Assembly (NCBI GenBank): GCA_017163975.1
Contig: JAFFSR010000346.1
Coordinates: 1,054,501-1,118,500, forward strand
Reading direction: 5' to 3'
DNA: 64,000 nucleotides
Source of the DNA: Anastatus disparis
Lineage: Eukaryota; Arthropoda; Insecta; Hymenoptera; Eupelmidae
Below are positions 1-11,434 of this stretch, piece after piece. The notes under the pieces are model-generated. The model saw only the letters and a list, made by a program, of their open reading frames with translations. It was not told the origin of the DNA and made no database searches. Every line of letters starts with the position of its first letter. Within the stretch, counting starts at the first letter, position 1. The translations under genes and the position numbers were made by a program.

Positions 1-340
1 CTACCACTTCAATTCTCAAGATATAGAAAATGTTTCAAACCAAAACATGTTTGAAATTGAATGTATTTTTATATGAAATTAGTTATTTTTAAACATCAGA
101 GCAATTTATATCAATATATCTCAGCAATATATTTCAGCTTCTAATAGTATCTGGCCCTTAAATAAAAAAAGTTTGATCCATGAATAGTTTTAAAAACTCT
201 TATCTGATGCTTAAAATCCTTTTGATTAGTTAAAAACTTGATTTTGTTTATTTAATAATACTATTCAAAATGAAATAATGTTGTATGTGTATCATGTCTT
301 AAGATTTATGAATTATACATATATTTTAATACACTTCTAC
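1..340. other. AT-rich DNA, nothing recognised
   Basis: No open frame of note, repeat or motif that I can name. It ends where the inverted repeat beginning at 341 starts. Confidence 0.5.
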
Positions 341-1330
341 TTTCTCATAGAGAAAATATTGTATCAATAAAAAAATTTTTTCTATTTTTTTATTAATTTG
401 TACATATTTAGACTTGTGAGTCGAAAAAAGTGGTTTCCACCCTGTTAAAAAAAATCAGGAGAGAAATCACCTGATTTCTTAGGTGATTTATCATGCCAAA
501 ATATCATTTAATGATCTCTTACCTGATTTTTTTTTGTAGGGCAGAAAATGTCTGTATGTATGTGTGTGTGTATGTACTCATTACGTCAATTAGATCTCGT
601 AAAGTACTCGACAGATTTCCTTCAAATTTTGCATACAATTTCCTAGAAGAAAATTGACCATATTGTAGGCATAATTGCTGGTCAACGAATGTTAAAATGG
701 CACTTATCTAGAAATTCTAGAAATAATTCAAACAAAATTTCTAGATAAGTGTCATTTTAACATGCGTTGACCGACAATTATGCTTAAGATATCGTCAATT
801 TTCTTCCAGGGTTATTTTTTTGTCTAACTGGTACGGAAGCTATTGAAAACTGGTTTTCTTGGCGTAGTTTTAATTTTAGAACAATTCAAAACATTTTTTT
901 TCAATTCTAATTTTTAATTTTTTTTTGTATTTTACTTTAAGTACTCGATGGATTTGCTCTAAAATTTGCTTGGAAATTATTTGCGACTACCAAAAGAAAA
1001 ACTTCTGAAAACTGATTTTCTTAGCGTAGTTTTAATTTTAGATAATTTTGTAAAATTTGCAAAAAAAATTCATTTTTCTTTTATTTTACGTACATTACTC
1101 GATAGATTTGCCCCAAAATTCGCGTGCAAGTTATTCGCTATTGTCATAAGAAAAAAATTTTTTAAATCTAATTTTCTTAGCGCAGTTTTAATTTTAGAGT
1201 ATTTTGAAAATTTTGAAAAAATTTTAATTTGAAACCACTTTTTTCGACTCCCTGAGTCTAAATATATTCAAATTAACGAAAAAATAGAAAAAAATTTTTT
1301 CACCGATACAATAATTTTTCTATGAGAAAG
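341..1330. mobile_element. Non-autonomous element with ~95-bp inverted ends
   Basis: The left end (341-435, starting TTTCTCATAGAGAAAA) is repeated in reverse complement at 1228-1330. Inside are a CACCTGA-rich module (430-535), a hairpin at 640-800 whose arms contain CTAGATAAGTG, and three diverged ~160-bp direct repeats (about 590-860, 940-1080, 1085-1230) sharing TTTTCTTRGCGYAGTTTTAA. The 88-codon frame at 966-1232 is just two of these repeats read through, so I do not call it a gene. No transposase is present; the superfamily is unknown. Confidence 0.65.
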
Positions 1331-1414
1331 CAAAATGAAATCAAAATACTCTAACACAATGAACTCTATGAGAAAACATTACACCAAAGCACTTGGCAGC
1401 GTTTTTGTAAATGC

Positions 1415-1819
1415 TTAAGGGGAATCCTCATACCGACATAGAGTTCTACCTTATCTACATTAAAATTATGAATCTTAATAAAAATTTAACTATTCAAGAC
1501 TGAAATTCGTAGGAGAGGCACATTCTTAACATGCCAAAGAATTTATTGCAACGTTAAAAGACAATATAAGGGTAAAAATAAAGGCAAAAACTGCTTAATA
1601 CGATTAACTTTTCAATGTAGTTATGAATAATCGTATTATGCAGTTTTTGTCTTCATTTTCACTTTTATTCTGTCTTTTGACGTTGCAATAAATTCTTTAG
1701 AATGTTAAGAATGTGCCTCTTCTGTGAATTTCAGTCAAAAATAGTTAAATTTTATTTAAAATGCATAATTCAAATGTAGATAAGGTAGATCTCTGTGCCG
1801 GTATGAGGACATCCCTTAA
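1415..1819. mobile_element. TTAA-flanked hairpin MITE (family E)
   Basis: The two halves are inverted copies of each other, with outer ends TTAAGGGGAATCCTCATACC and its complement, and a TTAA at each edge. A truncated copy lies at 45164-45472. The TTAA target is that of piggyBac-type transposases. No coding capacity. Confidence 0.8.
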
Positions 1820-2339
1820 GTTCAAATAAATGTAATAATATTTATTATTACCTATAATGCGGTTATGAAGTAGCTAAGTAAAGTCATTTATTTAATAGTC
1901 ATTAAATATACAAAGATGAAAAAGATGCTTTTGTAATTTTAAATAATGAGGGATTTTTAAACTCTTATTACTAATAATAGTATTTAAAAATGTAATTTAC
2001 TGTAATATTTAATTTAATTTAATGCTATCCAAACTAAAGATGTAACGCATATAATAATTTGTAAAAACAATTTTATATGAATGAGTTGAAACAAAATTTA
2101 ATGCAAAAGTAAAAAATAAAATGTTTTTTTTGTGAAAAACTTTTTGATCTTTTATTGCAAAATTTATAGAATTTTCATACATTATTTTAAAACTCGGAAA
2201 TTAATAGTGATGAAAATTAATGAATCAGATGAAATGTTTCTTCTAGAATATTTAAATTCTTTTAATCCTTCCAGTAAATTACATTTGAGAAAAAAATTTA
2301 TTGTAATGCTTATAAGAAATATAAGTAAAGGTTCATGCA
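1820..2339. other. AT-rich spacer, nothing recognised
   Basis: Only a short frame is present (ATG at 2210, stop at 2360, about 50 codons) with no recognisable motif. Confidence 0.4.
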
Positions 2340-2639
2340 ATCTCGAAAAAAGGTTCTCATGAACATATTGCTAAAATGCACTGAATCGGTAGAAAAAAAA
2401 TTGCAAAGTTTGAAAAAACGCGATTTTTCAAAAAACGGCACTTTTCTGAACGATTGAGAAGCGATCAGAACCATTTGCCGCTTGGTGACGCTGCAAGAGA
2501 GAGAAGAATATAAAATATTTTTTATACACGGATTTACAATTTATTAAGACAAGTTTAAAATATTTTTGTAAAGCGAAAAATTCTGCGCATAATAGAGTCG
2601 ATGTAAACATCCCATACAGCATGAAAGGACTTTGAAAGG

Positions 2640-3200
2640 ATTCTGAAAGGATTCATAAAAGGACTACAATCTTTCAGAAATATTTCACTGAAAGGATTCT
2701 GAAATAATTCTATGTCCGAGGTATTATTCTTTTAAAAATAATACATAAAAATATTTCATAAAGAATTCACAAATCATTTCAAAATCCTTTCAATGGAAGA
2801 ATTCTGTAAGGATCCATGAATTCTTTTGGTAATAATTCGTAAATCTTTTCATACATCTTCCATTGAAAGGATTCTGTAAGAATAATATGAAATATTTTTA
2901 AAATATTACATTGTATTATTTCTAAAAGGAATATACCTCGGACATAGAATTATTACAGAATCCTTTCAATGAAAGAATTCTGTAAGGATCCATGAATTCT
3001 TTTGGTAATAATTCGTAAATCTTTTCATACATCTTCCATTGAAAGGATTCTGTAAGAATAATATGAAATATTTTAAAAATATTTCATTGTATTATTTCTG
3101 AAAGAAATATACCTCGGACATAGAATTATTACAGAATCCTTTCAATGAAAGAATTCTGTAAGGATCCATGAATTCTTTTAGTAATAATGCATTAATCTTT
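2640..3200. repeat. ~176-bp tandem repeat, three units
   Basis: GGATCCATGAATTCTTTTGG begins at 2810 and 2986 and recurs with one mismatch at 3162, giving a 176-bp period. Units contain internal inverted copies of CCTTTCAATG and CGGACATAGAATTATT. Confidence 0.8.
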
Positions 3201-3284
3201 TCATCTATCTTTAGTTGAGAGACGTGTAAAGTTCTAGAAATTTTATTCTTTCCTGTATTATTTAAGAATCAATTTAGAATCAAT

Positions 3285-3285
<1 letters not shown>

Positions 3286-3342
<57 letters not shown>
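3286..3342. repeat. (AC)n-(AT)n microsatellite
   Basis: An uninterrupted AC run passes directly into an AT run. Confidence 0.95.
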
Positions 3343-3344
<2 letters not shown>

Positions 3345-3594
3345 CGGATATATGATGATATAATTATTCATAGGATTACGAATAGTTTTACAGCGGTTAA
3401 AATCGAAGTTATCATAACACAGACATCGCACGCATAACAATTTATAGTTTCCATTTAAGATTCTTATTTTCCTTATATATGAAACGGGAAGCACTCTTAC
3501 CGCTTGCGAGAGTAAGAGATACCGCCATCAAGCGGATAAATTATAAACTAATCCCGAAAATATTTCTAAATGATTCTGTTATCTTTCACGTTTT

Positions 3595-5035
3595 CTTTCA
3601 TAAAGTCCTTTCAAAGTCCTTTCAGTAAGGATTCATGTAATAACTTTTATTCTTATCATAAGTTATTTCATGAAATATTTCAAAAAGATTTCAAAATTAT
3701 TTCATGTAAGATTTCTTGAGACTTTACCAAAATATTGCATGAATTATTTCATGAAAGCTTTTTGAATGAATCTTGAAATGATTCAGTGAAAGAATACCTT
3801 AGATCATTCCGAAAATCTTTCTAAATTATTTTCTGATTTTAATCGTTGGAAGATTTCTGAGTTCTTTCTTGTTTCCTTTCAAGAAGTCTCTTCAAAGTCC
3901 TTTCAGTAAGGATTTATGTAATAACTTTTATTCTCATCATAAGTTATTTCATGAAATATTTCAAAAAGATTTCAAAATTATTTCATGTATGATTTCTTGA
4001 GACTTTACCAAAATATTACATGAATTATTTCATAAAAGCTTTTTGAATGAATCTTGAAATGATTCGGTGAAAGAATACCTTAGATCATTCCGAAAATCTT
4101 TCTAAATTATTTTCTGATTTTAATCGTTGGAAGATTTCTGAGTTATTTCTTGTTTCCTTTCAAGAAGTTCTCTCAAAGTCCTTTCAGTAAGGATTCGTGT
4201 AATAACTTTTATCGTCATGATAAGTTCTTTCATGAATTATTTCAAAAGGTTTTAAAATTATTTCATGTAAGATTACTTGAAATATTACTAAAACCTTGCT
4301 TGGAATTATTACATAAAAACTTTTTGTAAGTATCTTGAAATGATTCGTTGAAAGAATACCTTAGATTATTTCGAAAATCTTTCTAAATTATTTCATGACT
4401 AGAATCTTTGGATGATTTTTGAGTTATTTCTTGTTTCCTTTCAAGAAGTTCTCTCAAAGTCCTTTCAGTAAGAATTCATGTAATAACTTTTATCGTCATG
4501 ATAAGTTCTTTCATGAATTATTTCAAAAGGTTTTAAAATTATTTCATGTAAGATTACTTGAAATATTACCAAAACCTTGCTTGGAATTATTACATAAAAG
4601 CTTTTTGTAAGTATCTTGAAATGATTCGTTGAAAGAATACCTTAGATTATTTCAAAAATCTTTCTAAATTATTTCATGACTACAATCTTTGGAAGATTTC
4701 TGAGTTATTTCTTGTTTCCTTTCAAGAAGTTCTCTCAAAGTCCTTTCAGTAAGGATTCATGTAATAACTTTTATCGTCATGATAAGTTCTTTCATGAATT
4801 ATTTCAAAAAGGTTTTAAAATTATTTCATGTAAGATTACTTGAAATATTACCAAAACCTTGCTTGGAATTATTACATAAAAGCTTTTTGTAAGTATCTTG
4901 AAATGATTCGTTGAAAGAATACCTTAGATTATTTCGAAAATCTTTCTAAATTATTTCATGACTAGAATCTTTGGAAGATTTCTGAGTTATTTCTTGTTTC
5001 CTTTCAAGAAGTCATTTCAAAGTCCTTTTAGAAAG
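3595..5035. repeat. ~281-bp tandem repeat, about five units
   Basis: The junction TTTCCTTTCAAGAAG recurs at about 3873, 4153, 4434, 4715 and 4997, so the period is close to 281 bp. The third to fifth units are nearly identical and the first two more diverged, as expected for local expansion. The theme CTTTCA/GAAAGGATT matches the 176-bp array upstream, so both arrays probably come from one ancestral motif. Confidence 0.85.
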
Positions 5036-5395
5036 GATTCGTGTAATATTTCATATTTTAACTTTCATTTCCTTCTTGGTATTATTTTTGTAAAGACTTT
5101 GTAATCTTTCTGTGTATTATTTCATAAATTCTTTTCAAAAGAATATGGTTATCTTTTTAAGTCCTTTTTAAATTTTTTCAACGTATTATTACTTGTAATA
5201 TTTCATGAAATTATTTCGAAATTCTTTCATGCTGTGTGGGATGTGTATTTTTCTTTAATGCGACAGAGAAAGTAATACCAAAGAATGATGAATACATATG
5301 CTCACGCCGGCTCTATCTCGCGCTGCATTTTTCGCTTTACAACAATATTTTAGACTTTTCAAACAAGATTAGTATCAATAACTATTCTACATATA

Positions 5396-5820
5396 CAGGG
5401 TGTCCCATTTTAACTTGGACACGTCAATAACTCTGAAAATATAGACTTTTGAAAAAAATGTTTCAAATGAAAGTTGTAGGGTTTCAAGGGGGGCATCCAA
5501 TGGTGACCTTGATCGTGACCTTGACCATGACCTTCAAGGTTATTTGAAGGTCAATTCGGTTCTCTTAAATGGAAAGTCATAATTTTGATACCGAAAATGG
5601 AAAGAGCGGAAAATTTTACGTCCAAATATGACCTTGGCCATAATCTTTATTATGACCTTCAAGGTCATTTCAAGGTCAAGTCGATTTTTTTAAATGGAAA
5701 GCCATAATTTTGATCCCGTAAATGGAAAGTGCGGAAAATTTTACATCCACATATGACGTTGACAATGACCTTGACCATGACCTTTAAGGTGACCTTGAGG
5801 TCAAGTCAAATTTTTAATGG
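5396..5820. repeat. Left end of mariner with FTZ-F1/ERR-like sites
   Basis: The near-perfect inverted repeat covers about 5396-5680, and related subterminal repeats continue to 5820. It holds at least six exact copies of TCAAGGTCA or its complement, plus several TGACCTTCAAGG variants. TCAAGGTCA fits the published FTZ-F1/SF-1/ERR half-site. Whether any receptor binds here is inference; the repeats may simply be transposase-binding sites. Confidence 0.75.
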
Positions 5821-6400
5821 AAACCTACACTTTGAACATCGGAACGGTAGAATAACTAAATAAAAATTATTATAAATGTGTCTAGAATAATTGTAAGGTT
5901 TTTTCAAAATATCTAACGGTAATTAACTTCAGCCTCAACCATGGCCGTAAGTTTTGATTTTTTGAAAATCTTGTCCAAGCGAAACATTTCCAATTCTTAA
6001 TAAGCAACCTCAAAAACCCATTAAATTAAATGTGTTACGGGTGATAGCTTCGCACGCATAGTCGAAGCACAAGAACGAAGCAGCGATAGCCGCAACTCAG
6101 CATTTTAGGCGAGATGTGCAGTAGTCGCGGTGACGTGCTAAATAAATAAAAAATAGTAATTAAAAAAAAAGTCACATCGTTCATTTCTACAAATTTGAGC
6201 TTTCAGATATTATTATACATTTCAGATATTTTTCTGCGTCTCAGAATTGAGATACTTTGTCGCTGTAGATTTGCCTGTGATTCCAAAATTTATTCAATAA
6301 TAAGACTACTAAATACTTATTAGTTTACAGCTTTACTTCTAAAATTATTTCTCTTAAAATTAGAAAATTATCGAAAGTTGTTTTAAAAGTTTCATAAAAA

Positions 6401-7486
6401 ATGGCTAATTATTTAGCAAATGATGTGGTTGATATTCTTTTAGTTCTTGGGGAATGTCACAGAAATTACAGAAATGCTTCTCAGCTTTACCGTCAACGTT
6501 ATCCTGATCGTCGACATCCAGGACCACAACAAATTATAAACATTGAAAGAAGATCGCGTTCAAATGCACTACATCGTCATAGGCGACAAAATCGAGTCCT
6601 GAACAATAACGACCCTCGTCTACTCGCTATATTGGGTATGATTCATATAAATCCCCATATCAGTCTCCGTCAGATTGAACGAGAATTGGGTATTCCTAGA
6701 GCAACAGCACATCGACTGCTCCAATTAGTCAGATATCATCCTTACCATATTACTCTTGTTCAAGAATTAAATGACAATGATTGTATATTAAGAGTAAACT
6801 TTTGCACATGGGCACTTAATGAATTAGATCAAGATCCAGATTTCTTCTGGTCTGTTTGTTTCTGTGATGAAGCCACATTTCATAGTAACGGCAGCCTTAA
6901 TCGCCATAACAGTCACTATTGGTCGCCAGTTAATCCTCACTGGTATAGAGAGGTATTAAATCAGCATCGATGGAGTTTACATGTATGGGCAGGGATAGTT
7001 AATGGATCTATGATTGGACCACATTTCTTTGAAAGAACTATTAATGGTATGATGTATTTAGATTTTCTTCAAAATCATCTACCTGGTTATTTGGAAGACA
7101 TCCCATTAGATGTTCGACAAAGAATGTGGTTTCAACAAGATGGCGCTCCTGCTCACCACGCTGGAATTGTGACAACGTTTCTTCGGCAACAATATCATGA
7201 ACGGCTTATCATCCGCAATGGTCCAGTGCCATGGCCTCCAAGATCTCCGGACTTGAATCCTCTTGACTCATACTTTTGGGGATTTGCTAAAGATGCTGTC
7301 TACCAGGAAGCTCCAACAACGAGAGAAAACATGATGCAGAGAATAATAGAAGCTTGTCAATCGGTAACGCAAGAAACTTTGCAACGTGTTATGCGTAACT
7401 TTAGGAGGAGACTCACATTATGTTTAGAAAATCAGGGTGGACACTTTGAACACCTCATACCAAAAGGTAACGCCAATAACGATTAA
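6401..7486 (+). CDS. Mariner-like transposase, DD41D
   Basis: A 361-residue protein starting at an ATG in context AAAAATGG, intact to TAA. Residues about 70-110 form the second helix-turn-helix of a paired-like DNA-binding region (ISLRQIERELGIPRATAHRL). The catalytic triad can be placed by motif: D156 in FCDEATF, D247 in QQDGAPAHH and D289 in SPDLNPLD. That leaves 41 residues between the second and third aspartates, a DD41D signature as described for rosa/Visitor-type mariners. Such enzymes cut and paste their element at TA dinucleotides in the nucleus, which agrees with the TA flanks. No intron is needed. Length matches the family (about 340-370). I see no stop or frameshift, so it could be functional; activity is not shown by sequence alone. 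Confidence 0.92.
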   Translation: MANYLANDVVDILLVLGECHRNYRNASQLYRQRYPDRRHPGPQQIINIERRSRSNALHRHRRQNRVLNNNDPRLLAILGMIHINPHISLRQIERELGIPRATAHRLLQLVRYHPYHITLVQELNDNDCILRVNFCTWALNELDQDPDFFWSVCFCDEATFHSNGSLNRHNSHYWSPVNPHWYREVLNQHRWSLHVWAGIVNGSMIGPHFFERTINGMMYLDFLQNHLPGYLEDIPLDVRQRMWFQQDGAPAHHAGIVTTFLRQQYHERLIIRNGPVPWPPRSPDLNPLDSYFWGFAKDAVYQEAPTTRENMMQRIIEACQSVTQETLQRVMRNFRRRLTLCLENQGGHFEHLIPKGNANND

Positions 7487-7525
7487 GTAAGATAAATATT
7501 TATTTTATCAAATGTACATGAAAGC

Positions 7526-9138
7526 GTTGGGAACCTTTATTCCTGACCTTAACTGGTTGGGAACGCTTAGTCCTTACCTTAACTGGTTGGGAACCTTTAT
7601 TCCTGACCTTAACTGGTTGGGAACCTTTATTCCTTACCTTAACTGGTTGGGAACCTTATTCCTGACCTTAACTGGTTGGGAACGCTTAGTCCTTACCTTA
7701 ACTGGTTGGGAACCTTATTCCTGACCTTAACTGGTTGGGAACGCTTAGTCCTTACCTTAACTGGTTGGGAACCTTATTCCTGACCTTAACTGGTTGGGAA
7801 CGCTTAGTCCTTACCTTAACTGGTTAGGAACCTTTATTTCTTACCTTAACTGGTTGGGAACCTTTATTCCTTACCTTAACTGGTTGGGAACCTTATTCCT
7901 GACCTTAACTGGTTGGGAACGCTTAGTCCTTACCTTAACTGGTTGGGAACGCTTAGTCCTTACCTTAACTGGTTAGGAACCTTTATTTCTTACCTTAACT
8001 GGTTGGGAACCTTTATTCCTTACCTTAACTGGTTGGGAACCTTTATTCCTTACCTTAACTGGTTGGGAACCTTATTCCTGACCTTAACTGGTTGGGAACG
8101 CTTAGTCCTTACCTTAACTGGTTGGGAACCTTTATTCCTGACCTTAACTGGTTGGGAACCTTTATTCCTTACCTTAACTGGTTGGGAACCTTATTCCTGA
8201 TCTTAACTGGTTGGGAACGCTTAGTCCTTACCTTAACTGGTTAGGAACCTTTATTTCTTACCTTAACTGGTTGGGAACGCTTAGTCCTTACCTTAACTGG
8301 TTAGGAACCTTTATTTCTTACCTTAACTGGTTGGGAACCTTTATTCCTTACCTTAACTGGTTGGGAACCTTTATTCCTTACCTTAACTGGTTGGGAACCT
8401 TATTCCTGACCTTAACTGGTTGGGAACGCTTAGTCCTTACCTTAACTGGTTGGGAACCTTTATTCCTGACCTTAACTGGTTGGGAACCTTTATTCCTTAC
8501 CTTAACTGGTTGGGAACCTTATTCCTGATCTTAACTGGTTGGGAACGCTTAGTCCTTACCTTAACTGGTTAGGAACCTTTATTTCTTACCTTAACTGGTT
8601 GGGAACGCTTAGTCCTTACCTTAACTGGTTGGGAACCTTTATTCCTGACCTTAACTGGTTGGGAACCTTTATTCCTTACCTTAACTGGTTGGGAACCTTA
8701 TTCCTGATCTTAACTGGTTGGGAACGCTTAGTCCTTACCTTAACTGGTTAGGAACCTTTATTTCTTACCTTAACTGGTTGGGAACCTTTATTCCTTACCT
8801 TAACTGGTTGGGAACCTTATTCCTGACCTTAACTGGTTGGGAACGCTTAGTCCTTACCTTAACTGGTTAGGAACCTTTATTTCTTACCTTAACTGGTTAG
8901 GAACCTTTATTCCTCACCTTAACTGGTTGGGAACCTTATTCCTGACCTTAACTGGTTGGGAACGCTTAGTCCTTGCCTTAACTGGTTGGGAACGCTTAGT
9001 CCTTACCTTAACTGGTTAGGAACCTTTATTTCTTACCTTAACTGGTTATGAACCTTTATTCCTTACCTTAACTGGTTGGGAACCTTATTCCTGACCTTAA
9101 CTGGTTGGGAACGCTTAGTCCTTACTCTTACTAGTTGG
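7526..9138. repeat. 30-bp minisatellite, ~54 units
   Basis: Unit GGTTGGGAACCTTTATTCCT + GACCTTAACT with a few variants (TTATTTCTTACC, CGCTTAGTCC, and a 29-bp form with CCTTATTCC). Variants follow an order that recurs about every 298-328 bp, so a higher-order repeat is present. The repeat starts 40 bp after the transposase stop and ends about 500 bp before the right terminus. Short open frames across it (LNWLGT, LTGWE) are by-products of a 30-bp period. Confidence 0.95.
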
Positions 9139-9321
9139 TATCGTGCTATTTCTTACCGAAATTAATTATCAAATTTAATAAGTTATTTAACGTCAATCAT
9201 GACCTTAGAAGGTCAAATTTTGTAAATGGTCAAGGACTTATTCAGCTTTAATATTTTCAGTACCTTTCATAGCGGAGTCAAAAATCTAGGGTTCCACTTA
9301 AAAATTCGCCTTAAACTTAAG

Positions 9322-9633
9322 ATGACCTTGAAGATCGTGGGTTTCCATTTAAAAAATCGACTGGACGTTCTAATGACCTTGAAGGTCATGGTCAAGGTCA
9401 TATTTGGACGTAAAATTTTCCGCTCTTTCCATTTTCGGTATCAAAATTATGACTTTCCATTTAAGAAAACCGAATTGACCTTCAAATAACCTTGAAGGTC
9501 ATGGTCAAGGTCACGATCAAGGTCACCATTGGATGCCCCCCTTGAAACCCTACAACTTTCATTTGAAACATTTTTTTCAAAAGTCTATATTTTCAGAGTT
9601 ATTGACGTGTCCAAGTTAAAATGGGACACCCTG
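9322..9633. repeat. Right end of mariner with FTZ-F1/ERR-like sites
   Basis: Inverted copy of the left end. It contains about five TCAAGGTCA/TGACCTTGA sites between 9322 and 9525, then the conserved 110-bp outer end finishing CACCCTG at 9633. Confidence 0.8.
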
Positions 9634-9762
9634 TATATGGCTAGAGTTATTGACAATATTAGGGGTATATTATTGTTTCAGTAAATTGTAAATCGCTGAG
9701 TAAAAATTATTTTACATTTTTCTCTCACCTGACCGCATGCGGCAAATAGTCCCGACCGCCTC

Positions 9763-10172
9763 TTAAGAGGATATCGTAGTTCTGCTCCTCCTAATAATAT
9801 TTTTATTCAAAGTTCATGAGTAAACAGTGCATCAAATCAAATTCTTTCACTTCAGTAAGAAAATTCGTAAGATTAATCCTTAGCGCGGACAAGTCAAGAA
9901 ATTTATCAAAATAATATACATAAAAAGTTATAAACAAACTTTCGATATATACTATTTTGAGGTTAGGTTTATTGAGCTTGATATCTAATTTTCATTCAAA
10001 GTTCATAAAAAAATATGAAGCTAAATTTAATTTTTAATTTAACAAAAATTATTGTATTAATATAGTTTTAGCGCGGACAAGTTATTATATTTGCCCAAAT
10101 AATGAATTTAAAAAGATATCAGTAAGATAAAAAAAGCGAAACTCGATTCCAAAAACTACGACATCCCGTTAA
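9763..10172. mobile_element. TTAA-flanked MITE (family D)
   Basis: Ends TTAAGAGGATATCGTAGTT and AACTACGACATCCCGTTAA are inverted copies, with TTAA at each edge. A longer relative lies inverted at 21131-21865. No coding frame. Confidence 0.75.
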
Positions 10173-10174
10173 TG

Positions 10175-10669
10175 CCCTAGTGGAAATCGAATCTGTGAAT
10201 AACTGGGAATAACTGGAAATAACTGGAAATAACTGGGAACAACTGTGAATAACTGGGAATAACTGTTATAAACTGTTCAGTTTGAGACAGGAATAACAGT
10301 TATTCCCATTTATTCCCAGTTATTCCCAGTTATTCCCAGTTATTCTCAGTTATTCCCAGTTATTCACAGTTTATAGCTTAAAAATAATTTGAAAAAACAG
10401 AGGTACGAATAACAGTTATTCCCAAATATATTTATAACAGAAAAAAAAATTTAAAAAAAATATATTTTTTTCATTTTTTCAAATTTATATTTTTCAAATT
10501 ATTTTTAAACTAAACTGTAAATAACTGGGAATAACTGTGAATAACTGTGAATAACTGGGAATAACTGGGAATAACTGTTATTCCTGTCTCAAACTGAACA
10601 GTTTATAACAGTTATTCCCAGTTATTCACAGTTATTCCCAGTTATTCACAGATTCGATTTCCACTAGGG
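10175..10669. mobile_element. MITE with AATAACTGGG tandem ends
   Basis: Inverted ends CCCTAGTGGAAATCGAATCT. Each arm carries repeated 10-bp units AATAACTGGG or AATAACTGTG, arranged so that whole arms can pair (10195-10370 against 10515-10655). The middle is AT-rich. No transposase. Confidence 0.8.
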
Positions 10670-10895
10670 TGGGTAATGCAATCATTATAAATACGGTCGC
10701 TAACTATTGTAATCTTTAAGTTTATATTTTAACAAACAATTTAAGCTATTGTGAGTTAAAATGAAATCAGTAGAAGCTGAGCTATAGGCTGTCAAAGTTT
10801 TGAAAAATCGCTTTTTTTCAAACTGCGATTTTTTTCTGCCGATTCAGTTCATTTTAGCAATATATTCATGAGAAACTTTTTTACTCAAAATGACC

Positions 10896-11434
10896 TAAAA
10901 ATATAAATTTTTTTTTTTTTTTTTGAAAAAACGCATTATTATAATTTGTTTATAAAAATTGTTAATAATTATTAAAATTATATCATTGTAAATGTCACGA
11001 AAGCTATTCATTAGACAATGAATATCATATTATAAACGAATATAATATTATATAAGATATAATAAAAAACGTTCTTTCTAATATTTCTTGAGTTCTTGTA
11101 CATTTATTAATTTAAACGTGAATTAAAAAAAATAAAACTATATATAAAACGTGTATGTATGTGTACGGAAAACAAGCCCAAAAAAAGTTTTAGTACATTG
11201 ACAGACAATATCTGCAATTTATAAGTAAAATTTTAACAGACATTTGTTTGTTAAATCCTTTAAAGACATTTTGTCTGTTAAAGTAACACACATTTTTGTC
11301 TGTTAACTGGTTTTAACAGACTTTGTCTTTAATATTTTTAAATGTGAATAAACTAATAGCCACAGCTGTTTCAATTTTTCTTTATTTCTATAAGAGAAAA
11401 AACGACTTTTCTCCTCTATTTTTTAGAGATGCTT
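10896..11434. other. AT-rich spacer with TTTAACAGAC repeats
   Basis: Between 11231 and 11332 the motif TTTTAACAGAC and its complement GTCTGTTAAA alternate about six times. Nothing else is recognised except the short Penelope-like scrap at 11340-11390. Confidence 0.5.
11340..11390 (+). pseudogene. Scrap of Penelope-like element
   Basis: Encodes NKLIATAVSIFLYF, nearly the same as NKLIAVSVSIFLYL inside the GIY-YIG fragment on the opposite strand at 14204-14444. The rest of the coding region is absent. Confidence 0.4.

Larger units (their letters stand above)
5396..9633 (+). mobile_element. Mariner-like transposon (DD41D type), complete
   Basis: The element starts CAGGGTGTCCCATTTTAAC and ends with the exact complement. 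It is flanked by TA on both sides (5394-5395 and 9634-9635), the Tc1/mariner target duplication. Inverted ends stay alignable for about 280 bp. It holds one open transposase (6401-7486) and a 1.6-kb minisatellite between that gene and the right end. At 4.2 kb it is far longer than a typical 1.3-kb mariner because of the long ends and the minisatellite. It sits inside the right inverted repeat of the 2.34-10.9 kb element. Confidence 0.9.
2340..10895. mobile_element. Long inverted-repeat host element, interrupted
   Basis: Sequence at 2345-2430 recurs inverted at about 10795-10890 (shared ATATTGCTAAAATG and CTGAATCGG). Sequence at 2450-2640 recurs inverted in two pieces at 9640-9762 and 5215-5393 (shared GATTTACAATTTA, TGTAAAGCGAAAAA, CAGCATGAAA). 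The right inverted repeat has therefore been split by the mariner element at 5396-9633 and again by MITEs at 9763-10172 and 10175-10669. Its own interior is tandem-repeat DNA with no coding frame. Superfamily unknown. Confidence 0.6.

Noticed and set aside
966..1232. 88-codon open frame
   Set aside because: It is two copies of a ~160-bp non-coding repeat read through; no ATG opens it and there is no protein-like conservation.
2210..2362. Frame of about 50 codons starting MKINESDEMF
   Set aside because: Short, AT-driven composition, no homologue recognised, and it overlaps the outer inverted repeat of the host element.
7512..9019. Series of 60-105-codon frames with LNWLGT and LTGWE repeats
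   Set aside because: They arise from a 30-bp minisatellite whose 29-bp variants shift the frame; stops fall at each shift.
10195..10655. Possible CRISPR-like array
   Set aside because: The 10-bp AATAACTGGG units have no spacers, form inverted arms of a MITE, and the DNA is eukaryotic.
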